Notes: generated by a model not told the origin, from the letters alone. A DNA stretch of 38,724 bases from an uncultured Thermomicrobiales bacterium (GCA_902806335.1 CADCWG010000057.1:1-38724); one strand, 5' to 3'; numbered from the stretch's first letter, positions 1 through 8,417 are shown. Program-made: numbers and translations.

Positions 1-171
1 TTGTGGGGCGCAACGGGGGAGCCCGGCGGTCGTGCAGAGGGTCACCGTCCGGCGATGCCCGCCGGTGGCCGGGCCGGGAGGGCCGGCGCCGTTCGTGGCG
101 GGCGGGCGTATCATGCCGGCCGCGGCGGCCGCCGGCGGCCGCCGCGGGGGCCGATGGGGGAGAGCAGCGCC

Positions 172-1719
172 GTGGCCGATGCCGTCCGCACCGACGCCGA
201 GAAGCGCGACGCCGGGGCGGGGGGCGGTCTCGTCCTCGCGCTCGACCAGGGGACGACCTCGAGCCGGGCGATCCTGTTCGCCGCCGACGGGGGCGTCCGC
301 GCCGTCGCCCAGGCGCCGGTCGCGGCGCGCTACCCCCAGCCGGGGTGGGTCGAGCAGGACGCCGAGGAGCTCTGGACGACGACGCTGGCGACGGCGCGCG
401 AGGCGCTCGCCCGGGCAGGCGTCGCCGCGGCCGATGTCGCCGCCGTCGGGATCGCCAACCAGCGGGAGACGACCGTGCTCTGGGACCGGGCGACGGGCGC
501 CCCGGTCGCGCCGGCGATCGTCTGGCAGAGCCGACAGACCGCGCCGCTGGTCGATGCGCTGGTCGGCCGGGGGATGGCGGAGGCCTACACCCGGACGACA
601 GGGCTGGTGCCAGACGCCTACTTCTCGGCGACCAAGGTCGCCTGGCTGCTCGACGGCGACCGCGAGCTGCGGCGGCGGGCCGAGGCGGGCGAGGTGCTGT
701 TCGGCACGGTCGACGCCTGGTTGCTCTGGAAGCTGTCGGGCGGGACGCTTCACGCCACCGACGTCACCAACGCCTCGCGGACGATGCTCTTCGACATCCG
801 TCGCCTCGACTGGGCCGACGACCTCCTCGCGGACCTGGCGATCCCCCGCGCGATGCTGCCTGAGGTGCGGCCCAGCTCGGGACTCTTCTGCGCGACGGCG
901 TCCGACCTGCTCGGCGCCGAGCTGCCGGTGGCGGGCGTCGCGGGGGACCAGCAGGCGGCGCTCTTCGGCCAGGCCTGCTTCGCGCCCGGCGAGGCGAAGA
1001 ACACCTACGGCACCGGCTCGTTCCTGCTGATGCAGACCGGAGCCGAGGCCACGGTCTCGTCGCACAAGCTGCTCACGACGGTCGCCTGGCGGACCGGCGC
1101 GGACGTCCCGGCCCAGTACGCGCTGGAGGGCGCGATCTTCGTGACCGGCGCGGCGGTGCAGTGGCTGCGGGACGGGCTCGGCGTGATCGGGGAGGCGGCC
1201 GAGGTCGAGGCCCTGGCGGCCTCGGTTCCCGACAGCGGGGGGGTGGTCTTCGTGCCGGCGCTGGCCGGTCTCGGGGCCCCCCACTGGGACCCCGACGCGC
1301 GGGGGGCTGTGCTCGGCCTGACCCGGGGCAGCACCGCCGGCCACCTGGCCCGGGCGACGCTGGAGGCGATCGCGCTCCAGACCAAGGACGTCGTCGAAGC
1401 GATGGCGGCCGACGCGGGGGTGCCGCTGGCCGAGCTGCGGGTCGACGGCGGGGCGGCCGCGAACGACCTGCTGATGCAGATCCAGGCCGACGTGCTCGGC
1501 GTCCCGGTGGTCCGCCCCGAGGTCACCGAGACGACGGCCCTCGGCGCCGCCTACCTGGCCGGCCTCGCGGTTGGGGTCTGGCGGGACCAGGAGGAGGTCC
1601 GGGCCAGGTGGCGGGTGGACCGCCGGTTCGAGCCGACGATGGGGGCCGGCGCGCGGGAGCGGCTGGTGGGCGACTGGCGGCGGGCAGTCGAGCGGGCGGG
1701 CGGCTGGGCGACGCCGTAG
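172..1719 (+). CDS. glpK: Glycerol kinase
   Basis: ATP-dependent phosphorylation of glycerol to sn-glycerol 3-phosphate in the cytoplasm. The FGGY signature is complete: N-terminal phosphate-binding DQGTTSSRA at residues 25-33, [10 protein letters not shown], the [13 protein letters not shown] stretch with the catalytic Asp, KNTYGTGSF, and the C-terminal [15 protein letters not shown] and [12 protein letters not shown] blocks. From the GTG at 172 it has 515 residues, close to the usual 500. I chose GTG 172 because GGGGGAGAG sits seven bases before it. An in-frame ATG at 154 has a poorer ribosome site and is the alternative. The gene stands alone here. The other glycerol-phosphate enzymes of the window (gpsA-like at 16719, glpD at 27385) are in separate units. 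Confidence 0.95.
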   Translation: MADAVRTDAEKRDAGAGGGLVLALDQGTTSSRAILFAADGGVRAVAQAPVAARYPQPGWVEQDAEELWTTTLATAREALARAGVAAADVAAVGIANQRETTVLWDRATGAPVAPAIVWQSRQTAPLVDALVGRGMAEAYTRTTGLVPDAYFSATKVAWLLDGDRELRRRAEAGEVLFGTVDAWLLWKLSGGTLHATDVTNASRTMLFDIRRLDWADDLLADLAIPRAMLPEVRPSSGLFCATASDLLGAELPVAGVAGDQQAALFGQACFAPGEAKNTYGTGSFLLMQTGAEATVSSHKLLTTVAWRTGADVPAQYALEGAIFVTGAAVQWLRDGLGVIGEAAEVEALAASVPDSGGVVFVPALAGLGAPHWDPDARGAVLGLTRGSTAGHLARATLEAIALQTKDVVEAMAADAGVPLAELRVDGGAAANDLLMQIQADVLGVPVVRPEVTETTALGAAYLAGLAVGVWRDQEEVRARWRVDRRFEPTMGAGARERLVGDWRRAVERAGGWATP

Positions 1720-1800
1720 CGTCGGAGCGCGCCCTGCCCGGCGAGTTCTTGGCCCTTGAATAGAACCCGCCTTGTCGGTGGTGGAATGGGGACGCATCGG

Positions 1801-2231
1801 CGGCCGGGCCCGCCCGGAGCAGAGCGCCGGGCTCGGCGACTCATACGGGAGCGGTATCCGAGGCGCGATGGCGGCCGGGCCCGCCCGGGGCAAGCCCCGG
1901 GCTCAGGAACGAAGCCGGCTGAAGCCGGCTGCGGACCCGCCCTGCGCCGCCCGCGCTCCGGGCGCCGCCCGCGCTGATCGCCTGGATCCCGGATTGCCGG
2001 ACGCTTCGAGACCGACCGAGGCGTGCCGTTGCCGGCACCGCTCGCCGCGTGGAGGACCGCCGCGGACCGGGCAACGCGTCTGGGTGAGGCCGGCCACGCC
2101 CCGTGGCGTCGGGTGAGGCATACGGCATCCGGGTGATCGCCCGCGCTCCGCCCGGCGGGTCCGCGGCCGGATCCGGACGGCTGCGCCCCTGAGCCTTCGA
2201 CCTCGGGGATTGCCCCGGGCGGGCCCGGCCG
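1801..2231. repeat. 28-base inverted repeat pair plus a 17-base third copy
   Basis: Positions 1872-1899 and the reverse complement of 2204-2231 match at 27 of 28 bases. Both contain CGGCCGGGCCCGCCCGGGG, itself part-palindromic around CGGGCCCG. The first 17 bases of the unit recur in direct orientation at 1801-1817. This looks like a REP-like intergenic family. It lies between two convergent genes and could fold into a very long-armed structure in either transcript. Confidence 0.7.
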
Positions 2232-2268
2232 TCCCCAGCCCCAACGTTCCTCCGGCGATCACCCGGAT
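2127..2268. repeat. 15-base perfect inverted repeat
   Basis: ATCCGGGTGATCGCC at 2127-2141 is the exact reverse complement of 2254-2268. The arms are about 110 bases apart and flank the 2204-2231 repeat, so the pair may bound one mobile or palindromic unit. Directly seen; function unknown. Confidence 0.6.
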
Positions 2269-2319
2269 CCGGTGGCACCCGTCGCGACGAGGCGCGCGAC
2301 CAGGCTGTCGCGGCGGCGG

Positions 2320-3195
2320 TCAGGCGGAGAGGACGGCGCGGAAGAACGCGCGGCGGTAGCCGGCGAGGCGGGGGCCGTAGCCGTCGAAGGCGTGGCCGTC
2401 GCCGGCGCCGCGCATCCGGACGAAGGTTGCGTCGGCGTCGACGTCGAGCAGGGCGCGGTAGAGGCGCTCCGACTGACGGATCGGCACGATCTCGTCCGGC
2501 TCCGCGTGGGCGATGAAGAAGGGCGGGGCGCCGGGCCGAACGTAGGCGACGGGATCGCCGAGGCGGGCGAGGTCGGCGCGCTCCGTCGGCGGGCCGCCGA
2601 GGAGTTGGGCCGTGCGCTGGCTGGGGACGCTGGTGCCCTGCCAGTGCGGGTCGAGGAGGTCGGTCGGTGGGGCCTCGGCGAGGGCGGCCTGGACCCGGCT
2701 CGAGACGCCGGGGGTGCCGCTGGCGCCTTCGAGCTCGGGCACGTCGCCGGAGGTGCCGAGGAGGGCCGCGAGGTGGCCGCCGGCGGAGTGGCCCCAGACG
2801 CCGATCCGGTCGGGATCGACGCCGAAGCGCGCGGCGTTGGCGCGGAGCCAGCGGACGGCGGCCTTGGCGTCGTGGAGGCAGGCCGGGAACGGGGCCTCGG
2901 TCGTGAGGCGGTAGTCGACGCTGGCGATCAGGATGCCCTGCTCGGCGAGGTTGCGGCTGCGGTTGACGTCACGGTGGCCCTCGCGCCAGCCGCCGCCGTG
3001 GAACTCGATCACGGCGGGGGTGAGTCCGGGGGGCGGAGGGTCGGGCCGCAGGATGTCGAGCAGCAGGGGGTGGCCGCCGGCCTCGCCGTAGCGGAGGGCG
3101 GGCACGAGGCGGACGCCGGAAGCCTCGCGGGCGGAGGTGTAGGAGTCGAGGTCCACGGGTCCCCTCGCGGGTAGGTGCGGTCGGAACGGCGTCAT
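2320..3195 (-). CDS. Alpha/beta hydrolase, esterase/lipase family
   Basis: Predicted cytoplasmic carboxylesterase-like hydrolase of the BD-FAE/hormone-sensitive-lipase group, 291 residues. The oxyanion-hole motif reads EFHGGGWREG and the nucleophile elbow is GHSAGG with Ser. The acid is probably in HAEPDEIVP and the base His in GDGHAF near the C-terminus, so the Ser-Asp-His triad appears complete. The ATG at 3195 is conventional but has a weak ribosome site. A GTG at 3156 preceded by AGGGGA is a credible shorter start. It is transcribed toward glpK. Natural substrate is not evident; acyl or acetyl esters of plant sugars would suit the neighbourhood, but that is inference. Confidence 0.85.
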   Translation of the reverse strand: MTPFRPHLPARGPVDLDSYTSAREASGVRLVPALRYGEAGGHPLLLDILRPDPPPPGLTPAVIEFHGGGWREGHRDVNRSRNLAEQGILIASVDYRLTTEAPFPACLHDAKAAVRWLRANAARFGVDPDRIGVWGHSAGGHLAALLGTSGDVPELEGASGTPGVSSRVQAALAEAPPTDLLDPHWQGTSVPSQRTAQLLGGPPTERADLARLGDPVAYVRPGAPPFFIAHAEPDEIVPIRQSERLYRALLDVDADATFVRMRGAGDGHAFDGYGPRLAGYRRAFFRAVLSA

Positions 3196-3737
3196 CGCCC
3201 GCGCGGGGCGGTCATCTCCCCGGCCCGCAAGGCACGCGCCGCCCGGGGTAGTGGACGCTTCCGGCGGATGACAGGCGGGACCAGGCCGACGAGGCGGGCG
3301 ATGAGACGGCTCCCGCGAAGGCGTGGGACGACGGCGGGCCCGCGGGTTGCCCCACCCCGGCCCGCACGGTGTCGCCGGGCATCGGGACGCCAACGGGCGC
3401 CGACGCGGCCCGGGGACGCGGCCCAGCCGGGCTGGCCAACAGGATGCCGGCGGCGGATCGGCTCGTGTGAGACGCGGGCGCTTGGGGAGGACGTGGGGGC
3501 AGTACCTCGTGCCCACCCAGCCGACCAAGCTCCGTCCTAGCGAGTGCCAACGGGCCCCGCCGCCCTAGAGCCTGTTCTGGGTACGAGGGGGTGAAGCCGG
3601 GGCAGGGGAGGGTGCCGGGGCCCCGAGCGGTCCGGACCCGGCACCCCCCGTCCCCGAACCGTCGGCGGACGCGCCGTTGGTCCCGCGACGTGGCGGCCGG
3701 TCCGGAGAAGAGCCCTCCTCAAGACCCATAACACGCC
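3196..3737. other. 540-base gap, no gene seen
   Basis: Lies between the start of the hydrolase and the 3' end of the GH4 gene, both on the minus strand. Apart from the hairpin at 3610-3646 I see no conserved reading frame, repeat or RNA gene. The stretch must carry the promoter of the hydrolase, but no clear -35/-10 pair stands out. Confidence 0.5.
3610..3646 (-). terminator. Hairpin downstream of the GH4 gene
   Basis: GGGTGCCGGG (3610-3619) pairs perfectly with CCCGGCACCC (3637-3646) across a 17-base loop, about 90 bases after the GH4 stop. There is no T-run, so it is not a classical intrinsic terminator. It may protect a 3' end or assist termination. Confidence 0.35.
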
Positions 3738-5051
3738 CTAGGTGTACGCGGGCAGGAGGTCGCCGTGGGCGGCGATCAGCTCGTCGACGAGCGACCAGAT
3801 CTGGTCGAGGTCGAGCTCGGCGCCGGTGTGCGGGTCGAGCATCGCCGCGTGGTAGATGTGCTCCCGCTTGCCGGTGAGCGCCGCCTCGACGATCAGGCCC
3901 TGGACGTTGACGTTGGTCTGCATCAGCGCGGCGAGGTGGGGCGGCAGGGCGCCGACCGCGGTCGGCTGGACGCCGTTGGCGTCGACCAGGCAGGGAACCT
4001 CGACCGCGCAGCCGGCGGGCAGGTTGGCGATCAGGCCGTGGTTGGGGACGTTGACGTTGACGACCCGCGGCGTGCCGGTCTCGATGCTGTGGATGATCGG
4101 CGCGGCGTACTCGTGGGTGCGCTTGATGGTGACCGGCTCGTCGCTGACGTAGCGCTCGCGCATCTCCTCCCAGCCGGCGATCTGGACCTCGCAGCGGCGG
4201 GGGTACTCGTCGAGCGGGATGGTGAAGCGCTCGATCAGGTCGGGCCGGTCGCGCTTGATGAACCAGGGCACGTACTCGCTGAAGTGCTCGCTCGACTCGG
4301 TCACGAAGTAGCCGAGCCGGCGCAGCATCTCGTAGCGGACCTTGTTGGCGGCTGGCGCCCGGCCCTCCTCGGCGATCGCCCGCAGCGCGGGGTAGAGGTC
4401 CTCGCCGTGTCGCTCGAAGCGGAGGTAGAAGGCCATGTGGTTGATGCCGGCGCAGCGGAAGTCGATCTCGTCGGCGGGCACGCCGAGGTCGTTGGCGAGC
4501 TCGCGGGCCGTGCCCTGGACGCTGTGGCAGAGGCCGATCGTCTTGATCGGGGTCGCCCGGCTCATCGCCCAGCAGAGCGGGGCCATGGGGTTGACGTAGT
4601 TCATGAACAGCGCGTCGGGGCAGAGCTCTTCCATGTCGCGCGCCATGTCGAGCAGGACGGGGATGGTGCGCAGGCCGCGCATGATGCCGCCGATGCCGAG
4701 GGTGTCGGCGATGGTCTGGCGCAGCCCGTACTTCTTGGGAATCTCGAAGTCGGTGACGGTGGCGGGCTTGTAGCCACCGACCTGGATCATGCAGAGCGCG
4801 TAGTCGGCGCCGTCGAGGGCGCGGCGGCGGTCGGTGGTGGTGCCGATGGTGGGGTGGGCGCCGAGGGTGTCGGCGACCTTGCGGGCGACGATCTCGGAGG
4901 TGGCGAGGCGCCCCTCGTCGATGTCGTAGAGGCAGATGTCGGCCCCGGCGAGCTCGGGGAAGGAGAGGATGTCGCCGAGCAGGTTCTTGGCGAAGACGGT
5001 GCTGCCGGCGCCGATGAGGGTGACCTTGGGGGCGTTCGTCGTTTCGGACAT
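3738..5051 (-). CDS. GH4 glycosidase, alpha-galactosidase (MelA) type
   Basis: NAD- and Mn-dependent glycoside hydrolase of family 4, 437 residues, cytoplasmic. The Rossmann motif GAGSTVFAKNLLGDI begins at residue 14. NYVNPMAP follows at 151-158. The metal ligands are present as Cys175 in GLCHSVQG and His205 in AGINHMAF. The CHSVQ form of the cysteine block is that of the alpha-galactosidase/alpha-glucuronidase branch rather than the phospho-glycosidases, which fits ABC uptake rather than PTS uptake of the substrate. Start ATG 5051 has GAGGGA upstream. GH4 enzymes oxidise C3 transiently, so this is not a simple hydrolase. The exact sugar (galactoside, glucoside or uronide) cannot be fixed from sequence. 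A 22-base tandem duplication lies about 130 bases upstream. Confidence 0.9.
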   Translation of the reverse strand: MSETTNAPKVTLIGAGSTVFAKNLLGDILSFPELAGADICLYDIDEGRLATSEIVARKVADTLGAHPTIGTTTDRRRALDGADYALCMIQVGGYKPATVTDFEIPKKYGLRQTIADTLGIGGIMRGLRTIPVLLDMARDMEELCPDALFMNYVNPMAPLCWAMSRATPIKTIGLCHSVQGTARELANDLGVPADEIDFRCAGINHMAFYLRFERHGEDLYPALRAIAEEGRAPAANKVRYEMLRRLGYFVTESSEHFSEYVPWFIKRDRPDLIERFTIPLDEYPRRCEVQIAGWEEMRERYVSDEPVTIKRTHEYAAPIIHSIETGTPRVVNVNVPNHGLIANLPAGCAVEVPCLVDANGVQPTAVGALPPHLAALMQTNVNVQGLIVEAALTGKREHIYHAAMLDPHTGAELDLDQIWSLVDELIAAHGDLLPAYT

Positions 5052-5180
5052 CGGGGCTGGGTCCCTCGCTTCCGTGGGGCGGCCGCGCGGCCACCGGGGC
5101 GTCGCATCAGAGGCCGCCATTGTCGCCGAGCGGCGAGGCGGACGCCCGCATCCCGCCGTCGGTGCCGTGGTCGCGTCACT

Positions 5181-5224
5181 GGGACCGAGCGCGCCAGGCG
5201 GCGGGACCGAGCGCGCCAGGCGGC
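5181..5224. repeat. 22-base perfect tandem duplication upstream of GH4
   Basis: Two identical 22-base units, 5181-5202 and 5203-5224, each beginning GGGACCGAGCGCGCC. They sit 130-173 bases before the GH4 start codon, at about two helical turns spacing. A duplicated regulator site is possible; a chance replication slip is the alternative. Confidence 0.6.
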
Positions 5225-5239
5225 GCCCGGCCGACGGAA

Positions 5240-5584
5240 CCTGCGGTCGACGTCGTCTAGGACGAGGACCAAATCGTTGTCCAGTCCGCGCGTGGGCGGA
5301 CTGAAGGAGCGCGCCGCGCGGTGCCGAGGCGGGGATCGTACCAGTGGGTGCCGACGGTGGACCCCGAGAGCCGGCCGAGGTTGAAGTTGACGGGGGCGAC
5401 GGGGGCGACGGGGGCGACGGCGACGGGGGTGTCGCCGTCCTCGGCGGCACGGCTGGCGCGGACGTGGTCGCCGGCGGGGACCGGCGTCGAGGCGAGCAGC
5501 CCCTGGTCGAGGACCCGATCGAAGGATGGGCGGGACTCTAGCGGCGCGGGCGTGGCGCCCCTGGCCGGCGCCGGGGAGCCCAGG
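5240..5584 (-). pseudogene. Decayed C-terminus of a DUF4038/GH140-like glycosidase
   Basis: Read on the minus strand, three frames in turn give pieces of the C-terminus typical of DUF4038 proteins with a putative collagen-binding domain. First PGAGQGRHARA (from 5584), then LESRPSFDRVLDQGLLAS and AGDHVRASRAAEDG, then FNLGRLSGSTVGTHWYDPR, and finally SPPTRGLDNDLVLVLDD (ending near 5250). The first junction is explained by one missing base just before LESRP, near 5542; the second lies after WYDPRLG. The APV-rich insert matches a 9-base triplet repeat at 5392-5418. No N-terminal catalytic barrel is present. It is a remnant lying upstream of the GH4 gene. The family assignment is from memory of the motif order and needs a profile search. 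Confidence 0.65.
5392..5418. repeat. Three tandem copies of a 9-base unit
   Basis: GGGGGCGAC occurs three times without interruption (5392-5400, 5401-5409, 5410-5418), followed by a degenerate copy. It lies inside the decayed glycosidase remnant, where it encodes repeated Ala-Pro-Val on the minus strand. In-frame slippage in a gene under no selection would explain it. Confidence 0.6.
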
Positions 5585-5672
5585 CGCCTGCGCCCGGAGG
5601 GCGGGCACCGAGGCCGTCGGCCTCGCCGCCGCGCCACCACCGGGAGAGCCCGTTGGCGACGGAGGTGACGCC

Positions 5673-5939
5673 ATGAGCGACGGGGAATTGGTCGAGCAGC
5701 TGCGGGCAAAGATGGCCGAGCTTGCCCAGGTGGTGGCCGCCCTCGCGGACCAGGTCGAGCGGCTGGTCGAAGAGTCGGACGTCCGCGCGGGCCGAGCTGA
5801 GGCCTTGACGGGCGGCCCCAGCCGCGAGCCCAGCAGGACCGTGGTCCAGCGGATCAAGGGGTGGGCGGAGAACGTGCGGGACGCCTACGGCCGATCGTCC
5901 GCGCCTGCCAGGTCGACCGCATCGGGGCGTCGTCGTTGA
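5673..5939 (+). CDS. Small coiled-coil protein, unknown function
   Basis: 88 residues with an excellent ribosome site: GGAGGTGA seven bases ahead of the ATG. Residues 4-35 form a heptad-rich helix (LVEQLRAKMAELAQVVAALA), then an acidic and polar linker, a short segment around VVQRIKGWAENVRD, and a basic tail ending SGRRR. No signal peptide or membrane segment. I do not recognise the family. Its shape resembles small oligomerising or accessory proteins. It is isolated: a decayed glycosidase lies on the opposite strand upstream and a 570-base gap follows. The strong ribosome site and non-random composition argue that it is real. Confidence 0.6.
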   Translation: MSDGELVEQLRAKMAELAQVVAALADQVERLVEESDVRAGRAEALTGGPSREPSRTVVQRIKGWAENVRDAYGRSSAPARSTASGRRR

Positions 5940-6039
5940 GCGCTCGACCGGCGGCGTTGGCGTCGCCCAAGCATCTCGCTCGACCGCCTGGCACGTCGCC
6001 GCCCCAGGATGACCACCGCCCTTCGACCGCCGGAGTGTC

Positions 6040-6071
6040 CCCCGGTCGGGGCCGCCCCCGGTCGGGGCCGC
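6040..6071. repeat. 16-base perfect tandem duplication
   Basis: CCCCGGTCGGGGCCGC occurs at 6040-6055 and again at 6056-6071. Each unit is partly self-complementary (CCCC...GGGG). Directly seen; no function assigned. Confidence 0.6.
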
Positions 6072-6454
6072 CCGTGCTCGCCACCACCGAGCGCGCCGTC
6101 TACCGGCCCTCGCCGGGCACGGGGTTGCTCTGGGGTCGTGCCCGCGTGGCCGCGAAGCCGCGAACGCGCCACCGGGCATCGCCGAAGCGGAAGGGGACCG
6201 CGCCGTCGGCGTCGCCCGGCGGCGGCGGCCGGGCTGGTCACCGGCCCGACCGGTTCCAGGCCGTGGTGGTCCTGGTCACGACCTGGGCGGCGCCGAGGAG
6301 GACGGGCTCGCGGCGAGGGTTGTCGCGGCCAGCGATCAGTGCCGTGCGGAAACGGGAGGGCGTTGGAAACGCGGTCTGCGGTCGGCCTCCCTGTGGGGCA
6401 CCACTCTCCACCCGTGGGGACATGACGGATACACGGCCCCGTGGGGGAGGGCTG

Positions 6455-6483
6455 TTGCCGAAGGGGGTGGCGGGCCCTACAGT
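6455..6483 (+). promoter_or_regulatory. Sigma70-type promoter for the dehydrogenase/isomerase operon
   Basis: TTGCCG (6455-6460) and TACAGT (6478-6483) are separated by exactly 17 bases. Each hexamer matches 4 of 6 consensus bases. The predicted transcript start near 6490 is about 24 bases before the ATG at 6514. Confidence 0.5.
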
Positions 6484-6513
6484 GCCGGCCGGTGCGGGGG
6501 GAGGACGTGGGCG

Positions 6514-7551
6514 ATGCGAGCGCGGCGCGTGGTGGTGGCCGGTCCGCGGCAGGTGCGGGTGGAGCCGTTTGGCCTCGACACCGGCGGCCTCGAGCCCGAC
6601 GAGGTGGTGGTCCGGACGCTGGTGACGCTGGTCAGCCCGGGGACCGAGGGGGCGGGCTTCCGTGGCCTGAAGGCGCCGGGCCAGGGGGTGGAACCGACCT
6701 TCCCCTCCGGGCTCGGCTACGCGAGCGTCGGCGAGGTCACGGCGGTCGGCGGCGCGGTCACGGCGGTCGACGGCGAAGCGCCGGTCGCGGTGGGCGACGT
6801 GGTCTTCACGACCACCCCCCACGCCTCGGCGGCGCGGGTCGACACGCGGCGGCAGCTGTGCGTCCCCGTTCCCGTCGGGCTCGCGCCCGAGCGCGCCGTC
6901 TTCGCCCGGTTGGCCACCGTCGCGATGGCCACGCTGAGCACCACGGCCGCGCCGACCTTCGGGGCCGCGGCCGTCGTCGGGCTCGGGTTGGTCGGCAACC
7001 TCGCCGCGCAGCTGTGCGCGGCGGCCGGGCGGCCGGTCACCGGGATCGACCTGCTGCCGGGCCGCTGCGCGACCGCCCGCCGCGTCGGCATCCCGGAGGT
7101 GCTCGAGGCGCCGTCACCGGACGCGCTCAGGGCGGAGCACGCGCTCGTCCTCGAGTGCACGGGCACGGCCGAGGGTGCGCTGGCCGCCGTCGCGCTGACC
7201 CGACCGGGAGGAGAGCTGGCGCTGGTCGGCGCGCCGTTCGGCCGGGGCAACGCCGCCGTGCCGGCGCACGGCCTACTGGAAGGGATCTTTGCCGGCTACG
7301 TCCGCGTCCGCAGCAGCTGGGAGTGGCAGTTGCCCACCTTCCCCGCCCCGTCCGGCGCGGGCTCCCACGAGGAGAACAGCCGCCGCGCGCTCGCGATGAT
7401 CGCCGACGGTCGGCTGCGGGTCGACGAGCTGATCAGCCACCGCCTGCCGCCCGACCGCGCCCAGGAGGCGTACGAGGGGCTGGTGGACGACAAGGACAGG
7501 TTTCTCGGGGTCGTGTTCGACTGGGGGAGCGACGCCCCCGGCGGCCGCTAG
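6514..7551 (+). CDS. Medium-chain dehydrogenase lacking the structural-zinc cysteines
   Basis: 345-residue MDR-superfamily oxidoreductase. The N-terminal GroES-like half reads LVSPGTEGAGFRG and FPSGLGYASVGEV. The Rossmann half has AAVVGLGLVGNLAAQ around residue 150 and LECTGTAEGAL. The usual four-cysteine structural zinc loop and the catalytic Cys/GHE zinc site are absent. That places it with the BchC-like or quinone-reductase-like branches rather than classical zinc alcohol dehydrogenases. GGGAGG precedes the ATG. The next gene starts 20 bases after the stop, so the two are surely co-transcribed. Oxidation of a sugar or cyclitol hydroxyl is the likely role given the isomerase partner; the substrate is unknown. 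Confidence 0.85.
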   Translation: MRARRVVVAGPRQVRVEPFGLDTGGLEPDEVVVRTLVTLVSPGTEGAGFRGLKAPGQGVEPTFPSGLGYASVGEVTAVGGAVTAVDGEAPVAVGDVVFTTTPHASAARVDTRRQLCVPVPVGLAPERAVFARLATVAMATLSTTAAPTFGAAAVVGLGLVGNLAAQLCAAAGRPVTGIDLLPGRCATARRVGIPEVLEAPSPDALRAEHALVLECTGTAEGALAAVALTRPGGELALVGAPFGRGNAAVPAHGLLEGIFAGYVRVRSSWEWQLPTFPAPSGAGSHEENSRRALAMIADGRLRVDELISHRLPPDRAQEAYEGLVDDKDRFLGVVFDWGSDAPGGR

Positions 7552-7571
7552 GACGGACCAGGAGGACGACC

Positions 7572-8417
7572 ATGCGACTCGGGGCCCCCCTCTTCTCGGC
7601 GCCCGACGACCCGGCGGCGATCGCGGCGGAGCACCGGCGGCTCGGCTACGGGGCGGCCTACTGCCCCAAGGTGACCCTCGCCGACGGGGATCGGGTCCGG
7701 GCGATCCGCGAGGCGTTCGCGGCGGCGGACGTGACCATCGCCGAGGTCGGCGCCTGGAACAACATGCTCGACCGCGACGAGGCGAAGCGAACGGCCAACA
7801 TCGACTACGTCTGCGAGCGGTTGGCGCTGGCGGACGAGGTCGGCGCGACCTGCTGCGTCAACATCGCCGGTTCCCGCAACCCGACCCGCTGGGACGGGCC
7901 CCACCCGGAGAACCTGAGCGAGGAGGTGTTTGAGGTCATCGTCGACAACGTGCGCTACGTGCTCGACACGGTGCGGCCGACGCGGACCCGCTTCGCGATC
8001 GAGATGACCCCGCACACGCTGCCCGACGGCCCCGAGGCGTACCGTCGCCTGGTTGAGGCGGTCGACCGCCCGGCGTTCGCGGTCCACCTCGACCCGGCGA
8101 ACGTGGTCAGCTCGCCCCGCCGCTACTACGACACGACCTCGCTGCTGCGGGAGTGCTTCGCGACGCTCGGCCCCTGGGTGGTCAGCTGCCACGCGAAGGA
8201 CACGCTGATGCACGAGGCGCTGACCGTGCACATCGACGAGGTCCGGCCGGGGCTGGGCACGCTCGACTACGCCACCTTCCTTACCGAGCTGTCGCGGCTG
8301 CCGGGCGACGTGCCGCTGATGCTCGAGCACCTCGAGACGGCTGAGGAGTACGCGGCGGGTACGGAGTACATCCGGCGCGTCGCGTCCGAGGTCGGGCTGG
8401 CGTTCAACGGGGCATAG
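7572..8417 (+). CDS. Sugar phosphate isomerase/epimerase, xylose-isomerase-like TIM barrel
   Basis: 281 residues, AP-endonuclease-2/xylose-isomerase-like barrel. The four metal ligands of this family can be placed: Glu in FAIEMTPH, Asp in VHLDPANVV, His in SCHAKDT and Glu in LMLEHLE. The region GLGTLDYATFL is the usual substrate-loop sequence. It probably interconverts a ketose or epimerises a keto-sugar or keto-acid made by the dehydrogenase encoded just upstream. GGAGG lies seven bases before the ATG, and the spacing to the previous stop is 20 bases. Cytoplasmic, with no signal peptide. The exact reaction cannot be deduced; members range from tagatose/psicose 3-epimerases to inosose isomerases. 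Confidence 0.88.
   Translation: MRLGAPLFSAPDDPAAIAAEHRRLGYGAAYCPKVTLADGDRVRAIREAFAAADVTIAEVGAWNNMLDRDEAKRTANIDYVCERLALADEVGATCCVNIAGSRNPTRWDGPHPENLSEEVFEVIVDNVRYVLDTVRPTRTRFAIEMTPHTLPDGPEAYRRLVEAVDRPAFAVHLDPANVVSSPRRYYDTTSLLRECFATLGPWVVSCHAKDTLMHEALTVHIDEVRPGLGTLDYATFLTELSRLPGDVPLMLEHLETAEEYAAGTEYIRRVASEVGLAFNGA

Larger units (their letters stand above)
1720..2319. other. 600-base gap with dispersed GC-rich inverted repeats
   Basis: No convincing gene in either strand. The gap holds repeat copies annotated separately (1801-1817, 1872-1899, 2204-2231 and the 2127/2254 pair). It separates the 3' end of glpK from the 3' end of the alpha/beta hydrolase, so it is a convergent intergenic region. 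Confidence 0.7.
5940..6513. other. 570-base gap, mostly featureless
   Basis: No supported gene on either strand. It contains a 16-base tandem duplication (6040-6071) and, at its right end, a sigma70-type promoter for the next operon (6455-6483). Confidence 0.5.

Noticed and set aside
3610-3646. Classical Rho-independent terminator
   Set aside because: Perfect stem, but no T-run on either strand; kept only as a low-confidence hairpin. The same caveat applies to the other hairpins in this GC-rich window.
3765-5384. Plus-strand open frame of 539 codons opposite the GH4 gene
   Set aside because: Low-complexity antisense translation with no domain; the minus strand is a complete GH4 enzyme.
6441-8417. 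A 658-codon frame spanning the MDR and the isomerase
   Set aside because: Only its C-terminal part is real (isomerase from 7572, with its own ribosome site). The front is an out-of-frame reading of the MDR.
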